Assembly (NCBI RefSeq): GCF_014191495.1
Contig: NZ_JACHWR010000004.1
Span: 1-64,000 of the forward strand
Length of the DNA stretch: 64,000 bases
DNA from: Nocardioides soli
Lineage (GTDB): Bacteria > Actinomycetota > Actinomycetes > Propionibacteriales > Nocardioidaceae
Direction of reading: 5' to 3'
Shown: positions 5,750-14,802 of the stretch, in pieces
How positions within the stretch are numbered: position 1 is the first letter of the stretch
How the letters are laid out: every line of letters begins with the position of its first letter
Made by a program: the position numbers and the translations under genes
Notes under the pieces: model-generated
Seen by the model: only the letters and a program-made list of their open reading frames with translations
Told to the model about the DNA's origin: nothing
The model's database searches: none

Positions 5750-7513
5750 TCAGCCGGCCGACCGAAGCAGGTCACCGGTCGAGATCGCCCGGGTCGGGGC
5801 GTTGCGGAAGAGCACCAGCGCGAGCACGCCCGCGATCACCGCACAGATCGCCGCCCCGGTGAACACGGTCTGCTCCTGCGCGATCCCGGCGAGCTTGAGC
5901 AGCCGGGTGAAGTCCGAGCAGCGGCTGGCGCCGTCGCAGACCTCGCGGACGGGCGGTACGTCGGCCTGCTCGGCGTAGTAGCGGCGCAGCCCGATCGTGG
6001 TGAGCGCCGAGATGCCGACCAGCATGCCGACCATCCGCGCGACCACCACGAACGCGCTCGCGAGGCCGTGCACGTCGTCGTCGGTGCTGGCCAGCACGGC
6101 CGCGTTGACCGGCGCGAGCGCGAGGCCGAAGCCGAGGCCGCCGATCACCAGCGGCAGCGTCGCCACCGGACTCTCCAGCGACTCCAGGTCCCACGTCGCC
6201 ATCCACAGGAAGCCGACCGCGGCCAGGGCCATCCCGGCGGCCGTCACGACGCCCGCGGGCAGTCGGTGGGTCAGGTAGCCGCCGACCACCGCACCCACCG
6301 GCAGCGCGACCAGGAAGCGCACCAGCACCAGCGCCGCCATCAGCTGCGAGCCCGGGTAGACGGTGGTGCGCGCGAAGAGCGGGATGTCGATGAGTGCCGC
6401 GATCAGGGCCGCGCCGATGAAGAGGCTCACCAGCATCGCGCCCCAGGCCGGGGTACGCCGCAGCGCGCCGGCCGGCACCAGCGGCCGCTCGACCCGGCGC
6501 ACGTGCACGACGAAGCCGACCGTGGCGAACGCCGAGGCGAGCAGGTACCAGGCGCCCTGGTCGGAGAAGACCTGCACCTTCGGGTCGGCGGTCGCGAACG
6601 CCAGGACGATGCCGGCCAGTGCTAGCGCGAGCAGCAGCGCGCCGAGCACGTCGGCCTCGCGGACGGTGCGGACCCAGCCGGGCAGGTCGAGCAGTGGGCG
6701 CCGCGCGGTGCAGCAGCGCACGACGAGCAGCACCAGCGCCGCGATGGTGGCCAGGCCGAGCGGGGTCAGCCACCGGCTGTCGCCGGCGTAGGGGATGAAC
6801 AGCCGGCCCCAGGTGAGGTCGCGCATCAGCTGGCTGGGCTGGACGAAGACGAGTGCGCCGGCGACCAGGGTGGTCAGCGCGAGGGCGAGCCCGATCCAGT
6901 CGAAGCGCCCGGTGGTTGAGGAAGGCGCGCTGGCGCCTGTCTCGAAACCACCCAACCGCTTGATGACGACTGCGAGGACGAGCCCGACGGCGAGGTTGAT
7001 CAGGAAGATCGCGCGCCAGTCCGCCACGGCGAGCACGAGCGCGCCGAAGAGCGGGCCGAGGACGCTGCCGATCTCCTGCACGGCCGAGACCAGTCCGAGG
7101 GGTACGCCGCGCCGCTCCACGGGGTAGAGGTCGGCGACCAGGGCGAGCGTGGCGGGCACCAGCCCGCCGCCGCCGACGCCCTGCAGGAAGCGGCCGGCCA
7201 CCATCGTGGGCAGGTCGTAGGCGAGCGCGGTGAGCAGCGACCCGAGCGCGAAGACGAGCAGCGCCGCGACCAGCACCGGCACCCGGCCGCGCAGGTCGGC
7301 GATGTGGCCGATCAGTGGCAGCATCGCGACGTACCCGAGCAGGAAGCCGGAGACGATCGGGGCCGCCCGCTGGAGCTGCTCGACGGGGATGCCCGTGCCG
7401 GCCATCATGTCGGGCAGCGCCAGCACGACGACGTAGGTGTCCGCAGCCGCGAAGGCCACGGCGACGGCGGCCAGGCCGAGCAGCCAGCGGGACGCCCCGG
7501 TGATGGCGGTCAT
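5750..7513 (-). CDS. P55-like MFS lipid exporter (EmrB/QacA family)
   Basis: A 587-aa major facilitator protein with about 14 hydrophobic segments. It shows the MFS motif A region (GHIADLRGRVPV) and motif C-like glycines (QEIGSVLGPLFGALV). It lies 18 bases downstream of the LprG-like lipoprotein gene, the same order as lprG-Rv1410c (P55) in Mycobacterium tuberculosis. There the pair exports triacylglyceride and affects envelope permeability, so the same role is inferred here. It is longer than P55. Part of the difference is a 14-residue insert, 188-201 (GGFETGASAPSSTT), encoded by a REP-like repeat in the loop after TM6. A second loop near residue 240 (PSQLMRDLTWGRLFIPYAGD) is also extra. Confidence 0.85.
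   Translation of the reverse strand: MTAITGASRWLLGLAAVAVAFAAADTYVVVLALPDMMAGTGIPVEQLQRAAPIVSGFLLGYVAMLPLIGHIADLRGRVPVLVAALLVFALGSLLTALAYDLPTMVAGRFLQGVGGGGLVPATLALVADLYPVERRGVPLGLVSAVQEIGSVLGPLFGALVLAVADWRAIFLINLAVGLVLAVVIKRLGGFETGASAPSSTTGRFDWIGLALALTTLVAGALVFVQPSQLMRDLTWGRLFIPYAGDSRWLTPLGLATIAALVLLVVRCCTARRPLLDLPGWVRTVREADVLGALLLALALAGIVLAFATADPKVQVFSDQGAWYLLASAFATVGFVVHVRRVERPLVPAGALRRTPAWGAMLVSLFIGAALIAALIDIPLFARTTVYPGSQLMAALVLVRFLVALPVGAVVGGYLTHRLPAGVVTAAGMALAAVGFLWMATWDLESLESPVATLPLVIGGLGFGLALAPVNAAVLASTDDDVHGLASAFVVVARMVGMLVGISALTTIGLRRYYAEQADVPPVREVCDGASRCSDFTRLLKLAGIAQEQTVFTGAAICAVIAGVLALVLFRNAPTRAISTGDLLRSAG
6911..6952 (-). repeat. REP-like repeat inside the P55 gene
   Basis: A 42-bp copy of the repeat family that forms the 17-kb and 59-kb arrays: GGTGGTTTCGAGAC end, self-complementary AGGCGC/GCGCCT core, CTCAACCACC end. 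Being 42 bp, it adds exactly 14 codons and keeps the frame. Confidence 0.85.
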
Positions 7514-7531
7514 GGCAGGGTCACGGCGCCG

Positions 7532-8239
7532 TCACGGCGCGGTGATGTCCTTCTCGGTGCCGTAGCCGTCGAAGGTCACCGTGTAGGTCATCGGGTCGGA
7601 GTCCTCGTAGAAGACGCCGGTCAGGTCGGCGCTGCGCAGCTCGCCGTCGTCGGTGATCGTGTACGTCGCGTCGAAGTCGCCCGTGGCGGTCGGGATGATG
7701 TTCTTGACGACGTCGCCCGACACGGTGCCGGTGTACTCGGTGAGGATCTCCTTGTTGTCCTCGCCGCCACGGACGCTCTCGCCGGCCTCGAGGTCGGTGG
7801 TGGCGTCGAGCAGCGAGGAGAAGCCGGCGTCGGGGCTCATCAGCCGCGCGGGGTCGGGTGCGCCGTACTCCGCCGGGTCGATGTCCTGCCATCCGGTCGT
7901 GAGCGGCAGCTGGACGTAGACCTTCTCGTCGACCGCGACGACCGGCACCTCGAAGGCCTGCCCGGACAGCACGACGGTGATCTTGCCCTCGAACGCCGGC
8001 GCGTGGGTGCCGACACCGGCGGCCTTCTCGACCCCCGTGACACCCTCGGGGAGGTCGTCGGTGCTGAGCGTCAGCTCGACGCCGCTGGTGTCGTCGAGCG
8101 TCTGCTTGGCCGCGGCGAGCGCCTCCTCGGGCGTCCGGTCACCGCCGTCCTCGCTGTCGTCGCTCCCGCCGCACGCGGCGATCGAGAGCACGAGGACGCC
8201 GGCCACCAGGGCCGCGGACAGTCGTCGATGAATCAGCAC
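7532..8239 (-). CDS. lprG: LprG-like lipoprotein (LppX/LprAFG family)
   Basis: A 235-aa lipoprotein. Residues 1-22 are a signal peptide, and the lipobox SIAAC puts the lipidated Cys at 23. The mature part has the LppX_LprAFG hallmarks: a TLDDTSGVELTLSTDDLPEG-type segment, GTHAPAFEGKITVVLSG, and YTGTVSGDVVKNIIP. Family members have a hydrophobic pocket for triacylated lipids. With the downstream P55-like pump it should carry lipids across the envelope. The GTG start at 8239 lies 4 bases after the topoisomerase stop, so it may be read through from that gene. Confidence 0.88.
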   Translation of the reverse strand: MLIHRRLSAALVAGVLVLSIAACGGSDDSEDGGDRTPEEALAAAKQTLDDTSGVELTLSTDDLPEGVTGVEKAAGVGTHAPAFEGKITVVLSGQAFEVPVVAVDEKVYVQLPLTTGWQDIDPAEYGAPDPARLMSPDAGFSSLLDATTDLEAGESVRGGEDNKEILTEYTGTVSGDVVKNIIPTATGDFDATYTITDDGELRSADLTGVFYEDSDPMTYTVTFDGYGTEKDITAP

Positions 8240-8243
8240 GCGG

Positions 8244-10733
8244 TCAGCCTTCCACACCGCTCTCGACCCGGAGGCGGGCCGCGACCGGCCCGGCGCACGC
8301 GGCGATCGGCTGGCTGCCCGGGGTGCCCGATCCGTCGCGCTTGCCGGTGGCCGCGGGCAGGTCGACGGGGGCGCCGCTGGCCGCGGCCGCGCGCGCCGGC
8401 GCGGTGCCGGCCCAGGCGAAGACCAGGGCGTCCTCGCCCTTGAGGAACCGGTGGCAGCGGACGCCGCCGGTGGCCCGGCCCTTGGGCGGGTACTCCGCGA
8501 ACGGCGCCACCTTGAGCGCGCCGGGCTCGGTGCCGGGCAGGGCGGTGGAGGAGCCGGAGGCGGTGACGACGACCGATCCCTCGGGGGCGTCCGGGTCGAC
8601 GACGCCGAACCACACCACCCGCTGGCCGGACGCCAGCCGGATGCCGGCGATGCCGCCACCCGAGCGGCCCTGGGGCCTGACCCCGTCGGCGCCGAAGTGC
8701 AGCAGCTGGGCGTCGGAGCTGATGAAGCAGAGGGTCTCGGCGCCGGTGGCCAGCTCGACCGCGCCGACGACCTCGTCGCCCTCGGCGAGCCGGATCACCT
8801 CCCAGTCGTCCCGACCGAGCACCTCGGGGTTGACCCGCTTGACGATGCCCTGGCGGGTGCCGAGCGCGAGTCCCGGGCCGTCGGTGCGGAGCGTGCAGAG
8901 GCCGAGCAGCCGCTCCCCGGGCTCGAGGGGCAGGATCTCGGTGACCGGCAGCCCGCCCGCGAGGTGCGGGTCGTTGGCGGTGTCGGGCAGCTGCGGCAGC
9001 TCCAGCACGCCGATCTTCACCAGCCGGCCGGTGCTGGTCAGGCCGCCGATCTCGCCGCGGGCGGTCGCGCGGACCACCGAGACGACGACGTCGTGGTTGG
9101 CGCGACCGCCGCCCTGGCCGGGTGGCTCGGCGTTCGCCGTGCGGGCGAGCAGCCCGGTGGAGGAGAGGTAGACGAAGCACGGGTCGTCGGCCACCTCGAG
9201 GGGTACGGCGGCCGCGCTGACCGCCGTACCGGCGGACTCGAGCAGCACCGTGCGCCGGGGCGTGCCGAAGGTCTTCGCGACCTCGGCGAGCTCATCGGAG
9301 ACGACCTTCCAGCGCAGCTTCTCGTCCTCGATGATCGCGTCGAGCTCCTCGATCGTGCGGCGCAGCTCGTCCTGCTCCTTCTCCAGCTCGATGCGGGAGA
9401 ACTTCGTGAGCCGGCGCAGCGGCATGTCGAGGATGTAGTCGGCCTGGATCTCGCTCAGGTCGAAGACCGAGATCAGCCGCTCCTTGGCGGCCGCGGCGTT
9501 GTCGCTGGTGCGGATCAGCTGGATGACCTCGTCGATGTCGAGGATCGCGATCAGCAGGCCCTCGACCAGGTGCAGCCGGTCGGCGGCCTTGCCGCGGCGG
9601 AACACCGAGCGGCGCCGGACCACCTCGAAGCGGTGGTCGAGGAAGACCCGCAGCATCTCCTTGAGCGAGAGCGTGCGCGGCTGGCCGTCGACCAGGGCGA
9701 CCGCGTTGATGCCGAAGGAGTCCTCCATCGGGGTCTGCTTGTAGAGCTGCTCGAGCAGCGCCTCGGGCACGAAGCCGTTCTTGACCTCGATCACCAGCCG
9801 CAGCCCGTGGTCGCGGTCGGTGAGGTCCTTGATGTCGGAGATGCCCTGGAGCTTCTTGGACTGGACCAGCGTCTTGATGCGCTCCATGACCTTCTCGGTG
9901 CCGACGCCGTAGGGCAGCTCGGTCACCACGATGCCCTTGCGGCGGTTGGTGACCGACTCGACCCGGGCGGTCGCGCGCATCCGGAAGCTGCCGCGGCCGG
10001 TCTCGTAGGCGTCGCGGATGCCGTCGAGGCCGATGATCTTGCCGCCGGTCGGCAGGTCGGGCCCGGGGATGAACCGCATCAGGTCGTCGACGTCGGCCCG
10101 GGGGTGGGTGATCAGGTGCCGCAGCGCCTGCACGACCTCGACGAGGTTGTGCGGTGCGCAGTTGGTCGCCATGCCGACCGCGATGCCGGTCGTGCCGTTG
10201 ACCACCAGGTGGGGGATCGCCGCCGGCAGCACCGCCGGCTCGAGCTCGCGGCTGTCGTAGTTGGGCTTGAAGTCGACGGTGTCCTCGTCGATCGAGGCGG
10301 TCATCGCCACGGCCGGGGGAGCCATCCGGCACTCGGTGTACCGCATCGCGGCCGGAGAGTCGTCGGGAGAGCCGAAGTTCCCGTGCCCGTCGACGGTCGG
10401 CAGCCGCATCGACCAGGGCTGCGCCAACCGCACCAGCGCGTCGTAGATCGCGCCGTCGCCGTGCGGGTGCAGCCGGCCCATGACCTCACCGACGACGCGC
10501 GCGCTCTTGACGTGGCCGCGGTCGGGACGCAGGCCCATGTCGCTCATCGTGTAGAGGATCCGGCGCTGCACGGGCTTCAGCCCGTCGCGGGCATCGGGCA
10601 GCGCGCGGGAGTAGATGACGGAGTAGGCGTACTCGAGGAACGACGACTCCATCTCCTGCTTGATGTCGGTGTCGAGGATGTGCTCCTCGAAGTCGTCGGG
10701 AGGGAGGTCCTGCTTCGTCGTACGCCGCGCCAT
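8244..10733 (-). CDS. type II DNA topoisomerase subunit A (GyrA/ParC family)
   Basis: An 829-aa ATP-dependent topoisomerase A subunit, the breakage-reunion half. It shows EYAYSVIYSRALPDARDGLK, the catalytic Tyr132 in AAMRYTE, the QRDR segment HPHGDGAIYDALVRLAQPW (90-108), and the C-gate coiled-coil region LDMPLRRLTKFSRIELEKE. The C-terminal beta-pinwheel repeats follow (from about residue 500). A clear GyrA-box (QRRxGKG) is not seen, so this is more likely the topoisomerase IV/ParC-like A subunit that actinobacteria carry besides GyrA. The partner B subunit is not in the window. Gly94 occupies the position equivalent to E. coli GyrA Ser83. The start chosen is ATG at 10733; GTG two codons earlier has a better-spaced GGAAG. 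Confidence 0.92.
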   Translation of the reverse strand: MARRTTKQDLPPDDFEEHILDTDIKQEMESSFLEYAYSVIYSRALPDARDGLKPVQRRILYTMSDMGLRPDRGHVKSARVVGEVMGRLHPHGDGAIYDALVRLAQPWSMRLPTVDGHGNFGSPDDSPAAMRYTECRMAPPAVAMTASIDEDTVDFKPNYDSRELEPAVLPAAIPHLVVNGTTGIAVGMATNCAPHNLVEVVQALRHLITHPRADVDDLMRFIPGPDLPTGGKIIGLDGIRDAYETGRGSFRMRATARVESVTNRRKGIVVTELPYGVGTEKVMERIKTLVQSKKLQGISDIKDLTDRDHGLRLVIEVKNGFVPEALLEQLYKQTPMEDSFGINAVALVDGQPRTLSLKEMLRVFLDHRFEVVRRRSVFRRGKAADRLHLVEGLLIAILDIDEVIQLIRTSDNAAAAKERLISVFDLSEIQADYILDMPLRRLTKFSRIELEKEQDELRRTIEELDAIIEDEKLRWKVVSDELAEVAKTFGTPRRTVLLESAGTAVSAAAVPLEVADDPCFVYLSSTGLLARTANAEPPGQGGGRANHDVVVSVVRATARGEIGGLTSTGRLVKIGVLELPQLPDTANDPHLAGGLPVTEILPLEPGERLLGLCTLRTDGPGLALGTRQGIVKRVNPEVLGRDDWEVIRLAEGDEVVGAVELATGAETLCFISSDAQLLHFGADGVRPQGRSGGGIAGIRLASGQRVVWFGVVDPDAPEGSVVVTASGSSTALPGTEPGALKVAPFAEYPPKGRATGGVRCHRFLKGEDALVFAWAGTAPARAAAASGAPVDLPAATGKRDGSGTPGSQPIAACAGPVAARLRVESGVEG

Positions 10734-10811
10734 GGCCACGATTCTTCCAAGGCCCACCGACGGAAGCGGCAGGGGCACGCCGTTGTGTGGCCGACCGGTA
10801 GATTTCACCGC

Positions 10812-13499
10812 GTGACCAGCACCGACGCACCGACGCACTGGGAGGCCGACGTCCTGCTGCGCGACGGTCGGACGGCCCACATCCGCCCGATCCGGCCCGA
10901 GGACCGCGAGGTCTTCGTCGAGTTCTACGCGCGGGTGTCGGACCAGTCGAAGTACTACCGGTTCTTCTCGCCGATGCCGCGGCTCTCCGACCGCGACATC
11001 GACCGGTTCACCCACGTCGACAACGTCGACCGGGTCGCCTTCGTGCTGACCCTCCAGGGGCTGATCATCGCGGTCGGCCGCTACGACGTGATCAAGCCGG
11101 GGGAGGCCGAGGTCGCCTTCCTGGTGGAGGACCGGCACCAGGGCCGCGGCATCGGCCAGCTGCTGCTCGAGCACCTCGCCCAGGCCGGCCGCGAGCGCGG
11201 CGTGGAGCGGTTCGTCGCCGAGGTGCTGCCCGACAACACCCGGATGATCCAGACCTTCCGCGACGCGGGCTACCAGGTGGCCAGCGAGTACGACGAGGGC
11301 GTGCTCCAGCTCGAGTTCTCGATCGACCCGACCGACACCGCGATCGGGCTGATGTCCGAGCGCGAGCACCGCGCCGAGTCGGCGTCCATCGAGAAGTTCT
11401 TCAACCCGCGCTCGGTCGCGGTCATCGGTGCCAGCCGTCGCCAGGAGACCATCGGCCAGGCGCTGGTGCGCAACCTGGTGACCGGTGACTTCACCGGCCG
11501 GGTGTACGCCGTGAACCCCACCTCCCACGCCGTCTCGGGCCTCCCGACGTACAAGTCCGTCGCCGACATCCCCGACGACGTCGACGTCGCGGTGGTCGCG
11601 GTGCCGGCCGAGTCGGTGCAGGACGTCGTGCTCGACTGCGCGGCCAAGGGGGTCCACGGCCTGGTCGTCGTGTCGGCGGGCTTCGCCGAGACCGGCGAGG
11701 AGGGCCGGGTGCGGCAGCGCAAGCTCGTCGGGCTGTCCCGCTCCTACGGCCTGCGCCTGATCGGGCCCAACTGCCTGGGCATCATCAACACCGACGGCAA
11801 GGTCTCGCTGAACGCGTCGCTCTCGCCGCTGATGCCGCCCCGCGGCCGCGCCGGCTTCTTCTGCCAGTCCGGCGCGCTCGGCACGGCCATCCTCGAGAAG
11901 GTCTACAACCGGGGCCTCGGACTCTCCACCTTCGTCAGCGCCGGCAACCGTGCCGACGTCTCGGGCAACGACCTGCTCCAGTACTGGGAGGAGGACGACT
12001 CCACCGAGGTCGTGCTGCTCTACCTGGAGTCGATCGGAAACCCGCGCAAGTTCTCCCGCATCGCCCGCCGGGTCTCGCTGCGCAAGCCGATCATCGCGGT
12101 CCGCTCCGGGCGGACCACCCAGGGCGTGCCGATGGGCCACGCCGTACGCCGGATCGCCGCCCCGCCCGCGGCCGTCGACGCGATGTTCCGCCAGGCGGGC
12201 GTGATCCAGGTCGACACGCTCGACGAGATGTTCGACGTCGCCCAGCTGCTCGCCCACCAGCCGCTGCCCCGCGGCCGCCGAGTGGCGATCGTCGGCAACT
12301 CCGACGCGCTCGGCCTGCTCGCCGCCGACGCCGCCGCGGCGGTCGGGCTCGTGGTCAACAAGTCGACGGCGCTGGGCACCGACGCGGGCGCGGAGGACTT
12401 CGAGGACGCCCTCGACCTGGCCATCGACGACCCCGAGATCGACTCGGTGATCGCGGTCTACGTGCCCCCGATCAACGTCTCCGGTGAAGAGGTCGCCAAC
12501 GTGCTGGCCGCGGTCGGCGAGCAGTCCGACAAGCCGCTGGTCTCCTCGTTCCTCGGCGCCGAGGGCGTGCCCGAGCTGCTGCGGGTGCCCGACGTGGCCG
12601 GCTCGACGGCCGGCCGCGGCTCGGTGCCGTCGTACCCCGGCGTGGAGGCCGCCGTGCGCGCGCTCGCCCACGTCGTCGAGTACGCCGTGTGGCTGCGCGC
12701 GCCCGACGGCACCCCGGCAGACCCCGAGAAGGTCGACGAGGCCGCCGCGAAGCGCCTGGTCACCCGGATCCTGGCGGAGCACCCCGACGGCACCGAGCTC
12801 GACCTCGAGACGCTCACCGAGCTGCTCGCCGCCTACGACATCGAGCTGTGGCAGACCCGGTCCGTCGGGTCCCGGGACGACGCGATCCGGGCCGGCAAGG
12901 CGCTCGGCTGGGACGTCGTGCTCAAGGCGACCGCCGAGCACCTGCGCGAGCGACCCGACCAGGCCCACGTGTGGCGCAACATCGACGACGCCGACGAGAT
13001 GGTCGACGCCTGGGACACGCTGGGCAGCGTGATCTCGGAGCCGGAGCGCGCGGGCTTCGTGGTGCAGAAGAACTCGCGGCCCGGCGTGCCGGTGGCGATC
13101 CGCAGCATCGAGGACCCGCTCTTCGGGCCGGTCGTGTCGTTCGGGATCGCCGGTCCGCTGACCGAGCTGCTCGCCGATCGCTCCTACCGGATCCCGCCGC
13201 TCGGGGCCCGCGACGCGGCCTCGATGGTCCGCGAGATCAAGTCGTCGCCGATGCTGTTCGGCTACCGGGGGAGCGAGGTCGTCGACGTCGCCGAGGTGGA
13301 GCGGCTGATCCAGCGGGTGGCCCAGCTCCAGAACGACCTGCCGCAGGTCCGCTCGCTCGAGCTCTCCCTGGTGCTGGCCGGAGCCGAGGGGGCGACGGTG
13401 CTGACCGCGGCGGCGCGCGTGGAGCCCGTGGTCGACCCGCGCTCCGACTGGTTCGTCCGGCGTCTCTCCCAGCCGGCCGGTGACACCCTGCCGTCCTGA
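10812..13499 (+). CDS. GNAT acetyltransferase/ADP-forming acyl-CoA ligase fusion (Pat-like)
   Basis: An 895-aa fusion. Residues about 15-185 are a GNAT domain with the acetyl-CoA loop HQGRGIGQLLLEHL. From about 195 comes the NDP-forming acyl-CoA synthetase: a CoA-binding domain (FNPRSVAVIGASRR), ligase domain 1 (LIGPNCLGIIN, FFCQSGALG), and a C-terminal ATP-grasp domain (GWDVVLKATAEHLRER onward). Such fusions with the GNAT first act as protein lysine acetyltransferases in actinobacteria (PatA-type), often targeting acyl-CoA synthetases. The catalytic His region of the ligase reads MGHAVRRIA rather than the usual SHTGA, so ligase activity may be lost and the domain may be a sensor. The GTG start is divergent from the topoisomerase gene. 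Confidence 0.85.
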   Translation: MTSTDAPTHWEADVLLRDGRTAHIRPIRPEDREVFVEFYARVSDQSKYYRFFSPMPRLSDRDIDRFTHVDNVDRVAFVLTLQGLIIAVGRYDVIKPGEAEVAFLVEDRHQGRGIGQLLLEHLAQAGRERGVERFVAEVLPDNTRMIQTFRDAGYQVASEYDEGVLQLEFSIDPTDTAIGLMSEREHRAESASIEKFFNPRSVAVIGASRRQETIGQALVRNLVTGDFTGRVYAVNPTSHAVSGLPTYKSVADIPDDVDVAVVAVPAESVQDVVLDCAAKGVHGLVVVSAGFAETGEEGRVRQRKLVGLSRSYGLRLIGPNCLGIINTDGKVSLNASLSPLMPPRGRAGFFCQSGALGTAILEKVYNRGLGLSTFVSAGNRADVSGNDLLQYWEEDDSTEVVLLYLESIGNPRKFSRIARRVSLRKPIIAVRSGRTTQGVPMGHAVRRIAAPPAAVDAMFRQAGVIQVDTLDEMFDVAQLLAHQPLPRGRRVAIVGNSDALGLLAADAAAAVGLVVNKSTALGTDAGAEDFEDALDLAIDDPEIDSVIAVYVPPINVSGEEVANVLAAVGEQSDKPLVSSFLGAEGVPELLRVPDVAGSTAGRGSVPSYPGVEAAVRALAHVVEYAVWLRAPDGTPADPEKVDEAAAKRLVTRILAEHPDGTELDLETLTELLAAYDIELWQTRSVGSRDDAIRAGKALGWDVVLKATAEHLRERPDQAHVWRNIDDADEMVDAWDTLGSVISEPERAGFVVQKNSRPGVPVAIRSIEDPLFGPVVSFGIAGPLTELLADRSYRIPPLGARDAASMVREIKSSPMLFGYRGSEVVDVAEVERLIQRVAQLQNDLPQVRSLELSLVLAGAEGATVLTAAARVEPVVDPRSDWFVRRLSQPAGDTLPS

Positions 13500-13527
13500 T
13501 CCACCCACCGGCGGTCCGATCCCACAT

Positions 13528-13533
13528 TAGGAT
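13528..13533 (+). promoter_or_regulatory. -10 box TAGGAT for leaderless sulfotransferase mRNA
   Basis: TAGGAT ends 7 bases before the GTG start, so transcription would begin at or next to the start codon; no Shine-Dalgarno is present. Confidence 0.5.
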
Positions 13534-13540
13534 CCCGGCC

Positions 13541-14164
13541 GTGGTCATCTCCGACGCTCACCGGTTCCTCTTCGTGCACGTGCAGAAGACGGGCGGCTCG
13601 ACGATCGATCACCGGCTGGGGGAGGTGCTCCCGGACGCGCGCGCCGTCGACGGGCTCAAGCGGCACGCCACGCTGGGCGGCATCCTGCGGGCCGAGCCCG
13701 GGCTGCGGTCCTACTGGACCGTCGGGTTCGTGCGCAACCCCTTCGCCCGCCTGGTCTCCTGGTACCGCATGGTCGACCGGTTCCGGGAGCGTGCCGAGCG
13801 GGAGCCCGACTGGGCGGACCGGTTCGGCCGGAAGAGCCCGTTCATCCGCTCCGTCGCGCGCGACTACGCCGACCTCGAGACCTTCGTGCTGAAGGGCTCC
13901 GAGGAGCGGGTCCAGCTGCGCACGCCGCAGCTGCGCTACCTCAGCACGCGGACCAGACGGGCCGACCTGATCGGCCGGCAGGAGACCCTGGAGGCCGACG
14001 TCCGCGCGATGTTCGCCCGGCTGGACCTGCCGTGGCAGGGCCTCGAGAGCAAGAACGTCGACCAGGACCGTCCCGACTACCGCGAGCTGTTCACCGACCA
14101 GATGCGGCGGCGCGTCGAGGAGGTCTTCGCACCCGACCTCGCCGCCTTCGACTACTCGTTCTGA
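13541..14164 (+). CDS. sulfotransferase family protein
   Basis: A 207-aa protein of the sulfotransferase-2 type. The 5'-phosphosulfate loop of PAPS binding is seen at residues 11-18 (VQKTGGST). The 3'-phosphate loop is seen at about 62-75 (GFVRNPFARLVSWY, with Arg and Ser in the expected places). The C-terminal part has GLESKNVDQDRPDYRELF, like the family's late motif. It would move sulfate from PAPS to an unknown carbohydrate or lipid. No signal peptide is visible. GTG is the likely start, in a leaderless arrangement. Confidence 0.82.
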   Translation: MVISDAHRFLFVHVQKTGGSTIDHRLGEVLPDARAVDGLKRHATLGGILRAEPGLRSYWTVGFVRNPFARLVSWYRMVDRFRERAEREPDWADRFGRKSPFIRSVARDYADLETFVLKGSEERVQLRTPQLRYLSTRTRRADLIGRQETLEADVRAMFARLDLPWQGLESKNVDQDRPDYRELFTDQMRRRVEEVFAPDLAAFDYSF

Positions 14165-14206
14165 GGCCTCGCGGTGGCCCGATTCCCCGCGTGACACACT
14201 GCAGGC

Positions 14207-14794
14207 ATGCGCAGCACCAGGACCGAGGGTCGCGACCGTGACGTCGAGCTCAGGGACGCGATCCACCGCACCGGCTACTACCCGGACGTCGTCGTCGACG
14301 CCGTGGACGCGGCGGTCGCCGGCGAGGACATCGTCTCCTACTTCGTCCACCACGAGCCGACCTTCGACCGCGACGAGGTGCGCCGGCACCTCTCCGTCGT
14401 GGTGCTGACGCCCAGCCGGCTGATCCTGGTGCACACCGACGAGCACGAGGGCGACGACCTGCTGCCCGAGCCCTACACCTCGACGTCCACCGAGGCCATC
14501 CGGCTGACGTCGGTCCGCTCGGTCGTGGTGACCCGGATGGTGGCCAACCCGACCGCCGGGCCGCGTCCGCCGGCCGAGGCCGTCGTGACGATCGGCTGGG
14601 GCGGGGTCAGCCGCGTCGACCTCGAGCCGGCCGGGTGCAGCGACCCGCAGTGCGACGCCGACCACGGCTACACCGGCGTGCTGGCCTCCGACGACTTCTC
14701 GCTGCGGGTCTCCGCGGCCGCCGACGGCTCGGACGCCGTGGTCGGCCTCCTCGCCTTCGCGGAGTCGCTCTCCGCGCGCACCCACACCCGCTAG
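14207..14794 (+). CDS. DUF5998 family protein
   Basis: A 195-aa soluble actinobacterial protein. It has an acidic central section and a motif with two Cys close to His (GCSDPQCDADHGY, about 144-156) that could bind a metal. The C-terminus ends in a short helix (GLLAFAESLSA). Function is unknown. It is followed 8 bases later by the phosphatase-like gene; this DUF5998-phosphatase order recurs in actinobacteria, as I recall, so the two probably work together. Confidence 0.75.
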   Translation: MRSTRTEGRDRDVELRDAIHRTGYYPDVVVDAVDAAVAGEDIVSYFVHHEPTFDRDEVRRHLSVVVLTPSRLILVHTDEHEGDDLLPEPYTSTSTEAIRLTSVRSVVVTRMVANPTAGPRPPAEAVVTIGWGGVSRVDLEPAGCSDPQCDADHGYTGVLASDDFSLRVSAAADGSDAVVGLLAFAESLSARTHTR

Positions 14795-14802
14795 CCACCG
14801 TC

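Noticed and set aside
8451..13499. Very long overlapping open frames on both strands (about 1700 codons) across the topoisomerase/GNAT-ligase region
   Set aside because: In DNA this GC-rich, stop codons are rare in the third-position-antisense frame. Only the parts matching known families (topoisomerase A and GNAT-ligase) are coding.
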